This document shows positions 1-6,781 of a stretch of 22,999 nt of DNA, in pieces (positions within the stretch are counted from its first letter, which is position 1; every line of letters begins with the position of its first letter). Where the stretch lies: the IMG/VR virus record IMGVR_UViG_3300031987_000010, positions 1 through 22,999 of that record; one strand, given 5' to 3'. The DNA is from a virus. Below the pieces are notes generated by a model. The model had not been told where the DNA came from, ran no database searches, and saw only the letters and a list, made by a program, of their open reading frames with translations. The translations under genes were made by a program, and so were the position numbers.

Positions 1-1388
1 TGGGTCTGCTCTTGCAGGCCGGATGTCGCATTGCCCTGCTTGCCCATGAACCCGGCCGTGATATTGCTCACGCGCTCGATGGTGGCGCGGTTGTCGTCAA
101 GCATCTGGTAATGCTGGTCGGTCAGCTGGTAATCGCGGGCCACTTCAAAGCGGGCGCCAGGGCGGGCCATGTGTTCGGCGTCCAGTACAACGTCCGCGTC
201 CGGCCGGGCCACTTGCTTGCGTAGCTGGGCGTCAGTCATGGCCACGGCGCCTTTGGTGCGCTCAACGCGGGTCACGCTCATGCCCCAACGTAACTTCGAC
301 TGACCGCTGTTCAGGGAGTCTTGGGCGTACTTCATGCCCCGGACATAGCCATACGGAATCCCGGTGTTGTCCTCCCGGAAACCCCAAAACGGCACATACG
401 GGAAATGCCGGTGCGGGTACGGGCTCGGGCCATCGTGTAGCAGGTGCGGGCCAATCCAGTAGCTGCGGCGCAAGCGGGCCACGGTCGCCTTCTTGGGCTT
501 CACCATGCCACTGGCCACGGCCGCTACGTGGGCTTCGTTGTCCTCGTCATACTCAACCACACGACCATCGGGCGCTTTGATGACCGGGACCGATACCCAG
601 CGCCGGTACCACAATTCGCAGACGTTAAGCTCCTTGTTGGTCGGGTTGTACCAGTGGTCTTCCTGGTGCGTCCATGCCCGTGCGCTGTTCCATGCGTTCT
701 GCAATCCGGTACTCATGCCGCCATCCAGTGCCGGCGAGTCCACTTCTTCCCACCAGCTGCCGCCATGGGTACCAAGTGATTCGATCAGGTCACTGTGCTG
801 CGGGAATGCCAGCTTGATACGCTCCGGAGACAACCACCGTTGCCGGCGCAACCATCGGGCGTCTGACAGGTCTGGCTCCCGCGCTCGCATATCCCAATGA
901 ATCTCGTTGCGGTGGATCGGGGTACAGCGGTATGGGAATTTGAACGGGTCACTCTCCCGGCTCACCTCCACAAAACCGACACCAACACCGACCTGTGGCC
1001 GGAAAGCCTCGGAACAGGCCCGGTCGGCCTTGCTCTGCTTCTCTGCCTGGTTAAGCTTGTAGTTCAGGGCGTCCGCGACATCCTGACCACCAATGTCACC
1101 GTCCGGAGTGACGCGCCAGTCGGTGCGGGTCTGTGCCTCATAGCCCTGAATGGACAGTAGCGCCGGGCCAATCAGATCCTCGACAGCAGGGGGAATGCCT
1201 AGCTCCTGCTGGCGCCTGAGTAGGTCGCTGTCCAGCTGGTTGCCATCGGCATAGTCCATTTCCTTATCGGCTACGTGGCGCCAATAGGGCTGTTCCTCAA
1301 TCTCGCTGTATATCTCGCTGTATTCCTCGAAAGACAGGGCCAGCTCATCATCCGGCGCTGCCTGGGGCTTGTCGTCTTCCATCATCAT
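1..1388 (-). CDS. P22-type portal protein, C-terminus beyond window
   Basis: This is the dodecameric vertex protein through which DNA is packaged and ejected; it docks the terminase. About 462 codons are visible and the gene runs off the left edge with no stop. The reading begins MMMEDDKPQAAPDDELALSF. It contains a region resembling P22-like portals (WYNPTNKELNVCELWYRRW, then YVPFWGFREDNTGIPYGYVR, and near the edge NITAGFMGKQGNATSGLQEQ, the family's conserved NxTSG stretch). Three in-frame ATGs sit at 1388, 1385 and 1382; I chose the first because GGAG lies 6 bases upstream. It begins 10 bases after the terminase large subunit stop, so the two are translated from one late mRNA. The family assignment comes from recalled sequence patterns, not a search. 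Confidence 0.88.
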   Translation of the reverse strand, partial: MMMEDDKPQAAPDDELALSFEEYSEIYSEIEEQPYWRHVADKEMDYADGNQLDSDLLRRQQELGIPPAVEDLIGPALLSIQGYEAQTRTDWRVTPDGDIGGQDVADALNYKLNQAEKQSKADRACSEAFRPQVGVGVGFVEVSRESDPFKFPYRCTPIHRNEIHWDMRAREPDLSDARWLRRQRWLSPERIKLAFPQHSDLIESLGTHGGSWWEEVDSPALDGGMSTGLQNAWNSARAWTHQEDHWYNPTNKELNVCELWYRRWVSVPVIKAPDGRVVEYDEDNEAHVAAVASGMVKPKKATVARLRRSYWIGPHLLHDGPSPYPHRHFPYVPFWGFREDNTGIPYGYVRGMKYAQDSLNSGQSKLRWGMSVTRVERTKGAVAMTDAQLRKQVARPDADVVLDAEHMARPGARFEVARDYQLTDQHYQMLDDNRATIERVSNITAGFMGKQGNATSGLQEQT

Positions 1389-1397
1389 CCTCTGCTC

Positions 1398-3002
1398 CTA
1401 CAGTCGCCAGTCCGGCGCGTCCGCTTCTTCGTAGTCGATATTCCCGTATTCCAGCATGTTCAGCTCCTTGGCCTGCGCCCACTGCCGGAAGGCGTCAGCG
1501 CCCTCCGTACAGCCGTTGCTCTTGTCCGGTTGGTCGGTGAATCGGTTGTCCTGCTTGCTGAACCGCTTGCGGTAGCCTTCCAGCCGGGTAATGCCATCGG
1601 CACACTGCGTCTCATCAATGAAGCAGCCCTTCATGTGCTTGCGAGTGGCGTAGATGCCGGTCATCAGCTCGGTCACCCTGGGCACAATGGCGAATTTCTC
1701 GCCGGGCATTAGGTCTTGCAGCTGCTCCATGGTGGATTTGTTGTAGTCCGATAGCCGCTTGTGTTCCGCGTCATGTGGTAGGTAGTGCTTCCCGAAGACA
1801 TAGCCGCGCTCTCTCAGGTGGGCCACGTAATGGCGCAGGTCTTCGTCATGGGCTTCGTAGTAATCAATGAACCGGTCCTCACCGTGGATCTCTTGGTGGA
1901 ACCAGATAGCCACACCATCACTGCGGCCAATGTCCCAAAAGGTGTTCACCGGGGCGTCCAGCACGGGCACACGGGTAATGCCGCCGCGCTTGCGCATCCT
2001 GAGCATATCCTTGGCAAAGTAGTTGCCCTCGGTGCTGACCTGGAAGGCCTCGGCCGGGAATGATGGGTACTCTTGCCACATCTTCTCGTCGGCGCCACTG
2101 AAGTCAGCCTGCCGGGTGGCCACGTACCAGGCCCGCTGGTCCGGGTCGATGGTGATATTCTGGTTCAGGTCGTCCCCGACACGGGCTTCCACCTCATCGA
2201 AATACTCATGGTCAGCCTCCGATACCTCCACTTCCCGGGAGTCCATGCGGTAGAGCGGCTCCATCCACCAGGCGTAGAAGTGCAGGCGGTAGTCCCGGGC
2301 GGTCAGCTTCTTGCGGCTGGCGTGGTGCTTCTCGGCAATACCCACCATGCGAAAAAACGCACCTTCCCGGCCTTCCGCAGTGGATTCGATGACAGTGACA
2401 CCAGTGAGTGGTACCGCCGGGATTGAACCGGTAATAACTTCCTTGGCTTTGTGCGGGGCCTCGGCGCAAATCTTCCCGAACTCGGAAATGTGAAGTCGGT
2501 GGATGGTGCCAGAACGCATTGAGGTACCAACACGCACACTGCTGTTGTTGTGGGCAAACAGAAGCTCTGTGGCGCTGTCTCGGGCCAATGGAAAGCGGTC
2601 GCGTATCTCGCGGGGCAGGTTCTCATACGCGAATTTGACCTTATCCCGGAATATCGTCTCCACGGCTTCCCGGTTCTGCGCCACAATGCCGCACCGCTGG
2701 TTGCCGTTGAACAGGGCGTGGTCGAGCCAGACAATCGCAATGAGGGTCGTGAAACCCAGCTGCCGGGCCTTGAGGATTAGATTCCGGTGCCACAACCGGC
2801 GGATAAAGCGGCGCTGTGCGGCGTTGGGCTTGAACGGCATCACAAAAGCCTCGCCGCCATCGTCCTCGTCGTCGCCTTTGACCATGATTTTGTAGAGACA
2901 GCCGGAGAACAGGCGCCACTCAGGGTCGGCCAGGCAACGGACCAGCTCGGTAGCGTCTGTGGGCAGCTCAATCAACGGCTCATCATGGACAATATCGGCC
3001 AC
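1398..3002 (-). CDS. Terminase large subunit (packaging ATPase/nuclease)
   Basis: This is the motor that translocates phage DNA into the prohead and cuts it. The protein has 534 residues, normal for the family. Visible landmarks are a variant Walker A loop KARQLGFTT at residues 78-86, a Walker B-like LHISEFGKI at about 170-178, a coupling motif IESTAEG at about 205-211, a nuclease-domain aspartate in FWDIGRSDG (D357) and a C-terminal GADAFRQW with another conserved acidic residue. The start codon is GTG, chosen because GGAGGA stands 8 bases upstream and overlaps the end of the small-subunit gene. It is flanked by the small subunit and portal, the usual packaging order. The combination with a P22-type portal suggests headful packaging (inference). 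Confidence 0.93.
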   Translation of the reverse strand: MADIVHDEPLIELPTDATELVRCLADPEWRLFSGCLYKIMVKGDDEDDGGEAFVMPFKPNAAQRRFIRRLWHRNLILKARQLGFTTLIAIVWLDHALFNGNQRCGIVAQNREAVETIFRDKVKFAYENLPREIRDRFPLARDSATELLFAHNNSSVRVGTSMRSGTIHRLHISEFGKICAEAPHKAKEVITGSIPAVPLTGVTVIESTAEGREGAFFRMVGIAEKHHASRKKLTARDYRLHFYAWWMEPLYRMDSREVEVSEADHEYFDEVEARVGDDLNQNITIDPDQRAWYVATRQADFSGADEKMWQEYPSFPAEAFQVSTEGNYFAKDMLRMRKRGGITRVPVLDAPVNTFWDIGRSDGVAIWFHQEIHGEDRFIDYYEAHDEDLRHYVAHLRERGYVFGKHYLPHDAEHKRLSDYNKSTMEQLQDLMPGEKFAIVPRVTELMTGIYATRKHMKGCFIDETQCADGITRLEGYRKRFSKQDNRFTDQPDKSNGCTEGADAFRQWAQAKELNMLEYGNIDYEEADAPDWRL

Positions 3003-3006
3003 GGGC

Positions 3007-3762
3007 TCAGTCCTCCGGGTCCGCGCTCATGGGCAATGCGCTGGCCGGCGGCTCTGGCAGCTGCTCGGGGTCATCGGCAACGGGCTTGAAGGCGTTGCCG
3101 GAGTTCTGCGTAATGCTGTCCAGAAGGGTGCTAAGTGCATCAGCTGGCCGGGTGTCCTTGTCGTCCATGCCGTAGGCCTGGCGTTCCATGTTCACCAGCT
3201 TGGTCATGGACTCGGACAGCTCGCGCATGGTCTTACTGCGGCCGGGCAGGCTGACAATCTTCTGGTACAGGTCGTTGAGGGTGTCGCGGCCCTTGTCGTC
3301 TTCACTGCGAAGGATGTCACCCAGCTGGGCCAGGTTCTTGGCTGTCTCGATACCAACCATGGCTTCCAGCTCATCCAGCAAACCCATTGCCACATTCCGG
3401 GCTCGGCTTATGTCCCGGCGGTGGGCTCGCTTCACTTCGGCTATGGCCTGGGCGTTGGCGTCAATCGTTTCCTGTTCCGAAACAGGGGAAATCGTGTTAA
3501 CTCGACCGTTAACCTCGGCCTCGTTGACCAGGGCATCGGCTTTGCTCTGGATCTGTTTGGACAGGTCTTTGGTCCAGCCGTGTTTCTTTGCCCGCTTGCT
3601 AATCGTTACATGAGAGACACCAGCATCGGCCGCAATCTCGCGCAGGCTCTTAACTCCGGCGCGATAGTCCAGCTCGATACGCTCCCAATCTGGCTTGGGC
3701 TTTCTGGCTTTGGTTGAGGGCTTGCTGCCCTTTGGCTCTGTCGTCATGCCGGTAATGGTCAC
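3007..3762 (-). CDS. Terminase small subunit (pac recognition)
   Basis: The small subunit recognises the packaging start site and activates the large subunit. The 251-residue protein has an N-terminal helix-turn-helix (roughly residues 36-62: LREIAADAGVSHVTISKRAK), a helical, charged middle region and a proline-rich end, as in many HTH-type small terminases. Two starts are possible: GTG at 3762 and ATG at 3747; neither has a convincing Shine-Dalgarno sequence, so the N-terminus is uncertain. The stop overlaps the leader of the large subunit. The gene contains two GTTAAC hexamers 12 bases apart (3496 and 3508) that match a phased array just upstream, which may be relevant to its own binding site. 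Confidence 0.87.
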   Translation of the reverse strand: MTITGMTTEPKGSKPSTKARKPKPDWERIELDYRAGVKSLREIAADAGVSHVTISKRAKKHGWTKDLSKQIQSKADALVNEAEVNGRVNTISPVSEQETIDANAQAIAEVKRAHRRDISRARNVAMGLLDELEAMVGIETAKNLAQLGDILRSEDDKGRDTLNDLYQKIVSLPGRSKTMRELSESMTKLVNMERQAYGMDDKDTRPADALSTLLDSITQNSGNAFKPVADDPEQLPEPPASALPMSADPED

Positions 3763-3771
3763 GGCACGGGG

Positions 3772-3863
3772 GTTAACAATCGAACCCTACAGGGTGGTGG
3801 GAATAGGCGGTGTTAACAGGGTGTTAACGGGTCTGTTAACGGGGTGGTAACCAGTCTGTTAAT
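3772..3863. repeat. Phased GTTAAC repeat array upstream of terminase
   Basis: Four exact GTTAAC hexamers occur at 3772, 3812, 3823 and 3835, followed by degenerate copies GGTAAC (3846) and GTTAAT (3858). From 3812 onward the start-to-start spacings are 11, 12, 11 and 12 bases, about one helical turn, with a GGGTG/GGGTCT flank. The last copy contains the stop codon of the upstream gene. Such phasing suggests a protein that binds one DNA face repeatedly: a pac/small-terminase site or an operator for the late genes. Function is inferred only. Confidence 0.7.
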
Positions 3864-4335
3864 CGGTGGCGAGTCTTGTGTTTGGGTTTCCGGTGGCTTC
3901 GGCCAGGGTTCGCTCCATCTCTCTGAGGCGCCTGGACAGATCGCTGGCAATGTGGGCGGTGTGTTGGCCCAGGTCTATCTGTGCAGCCTGCTGGGCGTAG
4001 CCTGACATTGCTACAGAGAACATGCGGGCCTCGCGGGGCGTCAGCTTCATTACATCGTCACCGATGTCGCACACCACGGTACCGTCAGGGAGCTGGGTCA
4101 CGCTGATCGGCCGGGCCGGCGGATGCTGGACAACCGGGACGAACACGCCGCGCTGAACACGGATGATCTTCTCGTCGTTCAACAGGGCCTTGAGCCGGTC
4201 GTCAATGATGGAGAGCTTGAGGCCGGTGTGGTCGGCCAGGGTTTCGCGGGTAACGATCTGCTCCAGGCGGTGCAGGTCTTCAACGGCTTCCAGTACCAGT
4301 TGCTTGTTCGTGCGGCGCGTGATTGTTGTCTTCAT
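3859..4335 (-). CDS. Small DNA-binding-like protein, first gene of late operon
   Basis: This gene encodes 158 residues, beginning MKTTITRRTNKQLVLEAVED. The N-terminal half (about residues 10-65) reads like a winged helix: a helix, then RETLADHTGLKLSIIDDRLKALLNDEKIIRVQRGVFVPV, with the wing at the end. The C-terminal part is helical and polar (LTPREARMFSVAMSGYAQQAAQIDL). I chose ATG 4335 because AAGG/GAGG lies just upstream and the mapped promoter (4446-4474) would start RNA near 4439, so the upstream in-frame start at 4458 would not be transcribed from that promoter. It is the first gene after the leader terminator and precedes terminase. I do not recognise a named family; a regulator of late genes or a packaging accessory are both possible. 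Confidence 0.75.
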   Translation of the reverse strand: MKTTITRRTNKQLVLEAVEDLHRLEQIVTRETLADHTGLKLSIIDDRLKALLNDEKIIRVQRGVFVPVVQHPPARPISVTQLPDGTVVCDIGDDVMKLTPREARMFSVAMSGYAQQAAQIDLGQHTAHIASDLSRRLREMERTLAEATGNPNTRLATD

Positions 4336-4370
4336 GGCGGCCTTCCCCTCCTGTACCAACCGCGAAACCG

Positions 4371-4399
4371 AAAAAAGGCCCGCCGAAACCGGGCGGGCC
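4371..4399 (-). terminator. Intrinsic terminator inside late leader
   Basis: Read on the minus strand, an 8-bp GC-only stem (GGCCCGCC at 4399-4392 with GGCGGGCC at 4384-4377, 7-base loop) is followed directly by six Ts (4376-4371). It lies between the late promoter and the first late gene, so it would stop transcripts after about 65 bases unless polymerase is modified. Confidence 0.85.
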
Positions 4400-4445
4400 A
4401 AGGATGCACACAACATGGTGTAGCGGGTCTGCCACCCAAGACCTA

Positions 4446-4474
4446 ATTGTACGCCCAACCACCAACTAGGTAAA
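4446..4474 (-). promoter_or_regulatory. Sigma70 promoter of the packaging (late) operon
   Basis: On the minus strand the -35 is TTTACC (4474-4469), the spacer 17 bases and the -10 TACAAT (4451-4446, 5 of 6 consensus). RNA would begin near 4439, run into the terminator at 4399-4371 and then the late genes. Confidence 0.72.
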
Positions 4475-4488
4475 ACTTTAGCTTTTTC

Positions 4489-4502
4489 AGTAATTCTTTA
4501 CT
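4489..4502. promoter_or_regulatory. Predicted repressor operator, third copy
   Basis: AGTAATTCTTTACT is an inverted repeat of the same 14-base length and outer arms (AGTAA...TTACT) as the sites at 11570-11583 and 12361-12374 in the immunity region. Its last T is the first base of the -35 of the plus-strand promoter, exactly as at 12374. It also lies 15 bases upstream of the minus late promoter, so a bound repressor could affect both directions. Confidence 0.62.
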
Positions 4503-4530
4503 TGCGTTACGCCGTAACGGCTGCTAATGT
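4502..4530 (+). promoter_or_regulatory. Weak plus-strand promoter for the 4573-6524 cluster
   Basis: A -35-like TTGCGT (4502-4507) and -10-like TAATGT (4525-4530) are separated by 17 bases. Each matches only 3 of 6 consensus bases, but the geometry relative to the operator is identical to the promoter at 12374-12402, which supports it. Confidence 0.45.
4505..4519. promoter_or_regulatory. 15-base perfect palindrome in the promoter spacer
   Basis: CGTTACG-C-CGTAACG is a perfect inverted repeat lying wholly between the -35 and -10 of the plus-strand promoter. Its sequence differs from the 14-bp operator beside it, so it suggests a second, separate regulator of this promoter. Confidence 0.55.
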
Positions 4531-4572
4531 TCGTGGTGAGAGTTAAGGAAACATGGCCACGAGGTATCGAAC

Positions 4573-4797
4573 ATGAGCAAGGTCTATCACGTACTGAACG
4601 ACTACAGCCTGGAAGAACTCACCACCAAGGAAGCGGAGCAATTCAGCGACCAAGTATCAGGGCTTCGCACCCACTCTGGAAAGGTCAAGGGGGCGCCGGC
4701 AACCTGCTACCGAAACGTCCACGGGGAGCTGGTTTATATCCGCGTGGAGAGCTGGGAAGACCTGAACGGCTATGAGCTTCAAGGCCCGGCCAGCTAA
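4573..4797 (+). CDS. Hypothetical protein, first gene of plus cluster
   Basis: This gene encodes 74 residues, beginning MSKVYHVLNDYSLEELTTKE, acidic at the N-terminus with a beta-like C-terminal half (CYRNVHGELVYIRVESWEDL). GAGG lies 8 bases upstream of the ATG. No membrane segment, signal peptide or known motif is visible. It follows the operator-associated promoter at 4502-4530 and is the first of six plus-strand genes lying between the replication and packaging modules, a place where phages often carry accessory genes. I do not recognise the family. Confidence 0.7.
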   Translation: MSKVYHVLNDYSLEELTTKEAEQFSDQVSGLRTHSGKVKGAPATCYRNVHGELVYIRVESWEDLNGYELQGPAS

Positions 4798-4809
4798 ACC
4801 GCAACCAAA

Positions 4810-4843
4810 CGAGTCAGCGTTAACAGGATCTGGAGGGATCAAG
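4810..4843 (+). repeat. Leader repeat CGAGTCAGCG plus GGATCTGGAGGGATCAA
   Basis: CGAGTCAGCG (4810-4819) recurs just before the starts at 5382 (5370-5379) and, on the minus strand, 10489 (10519-10510), with a 9/10 copy at 17938-17947. The 17-base GGATCTGGAGGGATCAA (4827-4843) recurs exactly on the minus strand at 10557-10541, and its 11-base core again at 12420-12430. The second element includes the Shine-Dalgarno sequence of the next gene. Confidence 0.6.
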
Positions 4844-4845
4844 CA

Positions 4846-5331
4846 ATGCGTTACTACATCGAGGCAACCACAACAGCCAACCCGGCCGAGAAAGTATGGG
4901 TACACAAGATCAGCGGTACCCACCACCCGGAAAGTCTGACCTTTCGCCCTGAGCGGGCGCATATCTTCGACACCCTGGCCGGGGCCGATATGGACGAATC
5001 CCTGCGGCTGGCCCGCGCCATGTTCTCCATGAACTTCCGAGTGGTACCGCTCTGCCCGACCATGCCGGCCCACCAGTTCAACCACTTCCGTGATGAAATC
5101 GACTCAGGGGTTACGGCGGCCTATTACGACAAGCTCGTAAAAGAGTTTGGCCCCACCAATGCGGCCGTGGTGCTGGCCATGGCCACCCGGGAAGCCAAGT
5201 ACGGGGTACCGGCCATCATGAATGCCGATGTCCTCAGTGACTACAGCATGAAGCTTGGCGGGGCTCTGGTGCGCCATATACACGCGGCCAGGACCGGCAA
5301 CCACGAATTGGCACAGAACAAGGCCAGCTAA
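4846..5331 (+). CDS. Hypothetical phage protein, 161 residues
   Basis: The protein begins [20 protein letters not shown]. The first about 45 residues look like a small beta-rich domain; the rest is helical ([31 protein letters not shown]). No transmembrane segment and no cysteine pair are visible. The start follows TGGAGGGATCAAGCA, a good ribosome-binding site that is part of a repeated leader element. A GC hairpin with a TTCG loop follows the stop. I do not recognise the family; the placement in a repressor-linked cluster suggests an accessory role in host interaction, which is inference only. Confidence 0.75.
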   Translation: MRYYIEATTTANPAEKVWVHKISGTHHPESLTFRPERAHIFDTLAGADMDESLRLARAMFSMNFRVVPLCPTMPAHQFNHFRDEIDSGVTAAYYDKLVKEFGPTNAAVVLAMATREAKYGVPAIMNADVLSDYSMKLGGALVRHIHAARTGNHELAQNKAS

Positions 5332-5335
5332 TCCC

Positions 5336-5351
5336 GGCGCCTTCGGGCGCC
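5336..5351 (+). other. Intercistronic GGCGCC-TTCG-GGCGCC hairpin
   Basis: A six-base perfect GC stem closed by a UUCG-type tetraloop sits 5 bases after the stop of the 4846 gene. No T-run follows, so it is not a classic terminator; it may stabilise or process the mRNA. Confidence 0.55.
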
Positions 5352-5381
5352 CTGAACCACCAGACAAAGCGAGTCAGCGCA

Positions 5382-5873
5382 ATGAGTAACGTAACCGCCA
5401 TCCGCACCGAATCCGTAGACCTGTTTGCCGGCATCAGCGAACAGCAAATCATCGACCGCGCCATGGTCATTCTGGAGGCTCGTCACGCGCCTGGGAGCGA
5501 GCCCTTGAAGTCGCCTAATCTTATCCGGGATCACTTGCGCCTGCGCATGGCCAACTTGCCCCATGAGGAGTTTGGCTGCCTGTTCCTGGACAACCGACAC
5601 CGCCTGATTGAAATGCGCGAGCTGTTCCGGGGCACGATTGACGGAGCGGCCGTGTATCCGCGTGAAGTAGTGAAAGCGTCCTTGGCGGTTAACGCAGCTG
5701 CAGTCGTGTTCTACCACAACCACCCTTCAGGCATATCCGAACCCAGCCAGTCAGACATTTCCCTGACAAGGCGACTCAAGGAAGCGCTTGGACTGGTTGA
5801 TGTCCGGGTGCTGGACCATTTCGTGGTCAGCGGTACCGAAAGCACATCCCTGGCTGAACGCGGTCTTATCTAA
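5382..5873 (+). CDS. RadC-like MPN+/JAMM domain protein
   Basis: The protein has 163 residues, beginning [20 protein letters not shown]. The RadC/JAB core is clear: residues 56-80 ([20 protein letters not shown]), then the metal motif [14 protein letters not shown] at 112-125 (H112, H114, D125) and the upstream glutamate in HEEFG (62-63). The usual N-terminal helix-hairpin-helix of chromosomal RadC (about 220 residues) is absent, as in many phage and mobile-element copies. Despite the old name, the repair function of RadC is doubtful; zinc protease or nuclease roles have been suggested for the family. CGAGTCAGCG stands immediately upstream. In this cluster it might serve defence, anti-defence or recombination; the sequence does not decide. 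Confidence 0.9.
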   Translation: MSNVTAIRTESVDLFAGISEQQIIDRAMVILEARHAPGSEPLKSPNLIRDHLRLRMANLPHEEFGCLFLDNRHRLIEMRELFRGTIDGAAVYPREVVKASLAVNAAAVVFYHNHPSGISEPSQSDISLTRRLKEALGLVDVRVLDHFVVSGTESTSLAERGLI

Positions 5874-5879
5874 CCACCG

Positions 5880-5897
5880 GGAGCCCTCCGGGGCTCC
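5880..5897 (+). other. Intercistronic GGAGCCC-TCCG-GGGCTCC hairpin
   Basis: A seven-base perfect stem with a four-base loop begins 6 bases after the RadC-like stop. It is followed by ATGAAAAAAA, not Ts, so it is not a plus-strand terminator. It ends directly against an in-frame ATG (5898), which argues for the later start at 5919 for the next gene. Confidence 0.55.
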
Positions 5898-5918
5898 ATG
5901 AAAAAAAGGCAGGAAAGA

Positions 5919-6173
5919 ATGGAGAAGTACGCAATCACAGAAACCACCGGTTCCGTTGCCGAGGCCACTTGGACGCCGGTAAAAGCGAAGTCTCTGGTCG
6001 GGGCCATGCGGTCGGCAAACCGCAGCCAGGCCTTTCAGGGCTCAACCGTGGCGGTTGCCAGGCCTGACGGCAACGGAGACTGGAAGGCAATCGCAATTCG
6101 TGAACCGGCCGACAAACTTAACATGAACAGCGCCAGGCCATGGCGCTTTGTAGAGGGAGAGCCAAATGCTTGA
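5919..6173 (+). CDS. Hypothetical protein, 84 residues
   Basis: The reading is MEKYAITETTGSVAEATWTP, then VKAKSLVGAMRSANRSQAFQ and a beta-like region ending WKAIAIREPADKLN. AGGA lies 4-5 bases before ATG 5919; the earlier in-frame ATG at 5898 abuts a strong hairpin and lacks a ribosome site. No known motif is visible. The architecture (short strands, one helix) resembles small phage proteins that modify one residue-rich surface, but I do not recognise it. The 3' end overlaps the next gene by 8 bases, showing translational coupling. Confidence 0.7.
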   Translation: MEKYAITETTGSVAEATWTPVKAKSLVGAMRSANRSQAFQGSTVAVARPDGNGDWKAIAIREPADKLNMNSARPWRFVEGEPNA

Positions 6174-6351
6174 TATGGACCTGAACCGCCAGATTTCCGC
6201 GTACTGCTCAGACAGCGTTGGCTGTATTGAGTGCGGCCACTCCGGCCCCTGGCTGGACGAGGACAAATCCTCTGGCACGATCATGCACTTTGAGTGCAAA
6301 CACTGCGGGGAGAAGTGGACAGAACCCGATGGAACAGAAGGGAGCCAGTAA
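6166..6351 (+). CDS. Small zinc-ribbon protein
   Basis: The 61-residue protein MLDMDLNRQISAYCSDSVGC... carries CIECGHSGPWL and, about 24 residues on, CKHCGEKW: two CxxC knuckles typical of a single zinc ribbon. The start at 6166 follows GAGGGAGAG and overlaps the previous gene. Its stop overlaps the ATG of the next gene. Many phages carry such one-ribbon proteins; the partner (nucleic acid or protein) is unknown. Confidence 0.75.
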   Translation: MLDMDLNRQISAYCSDSVGCIECGHSGPWLDEDKSSGTIMHFECKHCGEKWTEPDGTEGSQ

Positions 6352-6524
6352 TGCCTATGACACCAGCGGAGCGGGCGCAGAAACATCGCGCCCGTAAACC
6401 AAAGCAGCATGTGGATGTTGAGCCGGATGTGCTGGCCAAGCTCAAGGCCTATCAAGAGCGCTGGGAGCTGCCCACACTGTCCGTTGCCATATCTCATGCA
6501 GTCACCTTCTCAAAGCCGGAGTAG
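6351..6524 (+). CDS. Small basic protein, possible ribbon-helix-helix
   Basis: The 57-residue protein begins MPMTPAERAQKHRARKPKQH and continues VDVEPDVLAKLKAYQERWEL. The basic N-terminus, a short strand (HVDVEPDV) and two helices (LAKLKAYQERW, LSVAISHAVTF) fit an Arc/MetJ-type ribbon-helix-helix DNA-binding fold, though no search was possible. GGGAG precedes the start. A similar basic N-terminus (SNKERARRKRERDRAM) opens the protein at 17633. It could be the local regulator acting at the palindrome 4505-4519 (inference). It converges with the minus-strand operon two bases after its stop. Confidence 0.68.
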   Translation: MPMTPAERAQKHRARKPKQHVDVEPDVLAKLKAYQERWELPTLSVAISHAVTFSKPE

Positions 6525-6526
6525 CC

Positions 6527-6781
6527 CTACCGCTCTCTCCACACACTGCGCCAGCCATTGTGCCGGGAATCCCACTCCTGCATTCTGAGCTGGCGCTTGG
6601 CGTGACCATTGACCAAGCCCTGGTACCCTGCCCCAAACTCATCCAGCAACTCATTCAGCTTCGCTCGGTAGCCTTCCCGGTCCTTTGCTTCGGCCAGGTC
6701 AACCAGCTGATTCGCGTGAACGTGGCACGGCTGGATACCAAGCCGCTTTGCCAGGGCCTTGACGCTTTCGTTACTTGTCAC
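6527..6781 (-). CDS. Hypothetical protein, last gene of replication operon
   Basis: The GTG start at 6781 overlaps the RusA stop (GTGA) and has GAGG upstream, giving an 84-residue, mostly helical, basic protein: MTSNESVKALAKRLGIQPCH, with a tail GWRSVWRER. ALAKRLGIQPCHVHANQLVD could be a helix-turn-helix. It occupies the place where lambdoid phages encode the late regulator Q, directly after the nin-type genes, but it is shorter than Q proteins and shows no zinc site. Role unproven. Confidence 0.68.
   Translation of the reverse strand: MTSNESVKALAKRLGIQPCHVHANQLVDLAEAKDREGYRAKLNELLDEFGAGYQGLVNGHAKRQLRMQEWDSRHNGWRSVWRER

Noticed and set aside
2959-3717. Plus-strand frame of about 250 codons opposite terminase small subunit
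   Set aside because: The minus-strand HTH protein fits the packaging order; the plus frame has a valine/leucine/glycine-rich shadow composition.
3772-3863. Repeat array considered as a CRISPR
   Set aside because: Repeat units are six bases with 5-6-base gaps, far too short for CRISPR repeats and spacers.
4336-4458. N-terminal extension of the 3859-4335 protein from 4458
   Set aside because: The predicted transcript begins near 4439, the extension runs through the terminator stem, and ATG 4335 has a good ribosome site.
5880-5905. Hairpin followed by a run of seven As considered as a terminator
   Set aside because: On the plus strand a T-run is required after the stem; on the minus strand the Ts precede the stem.
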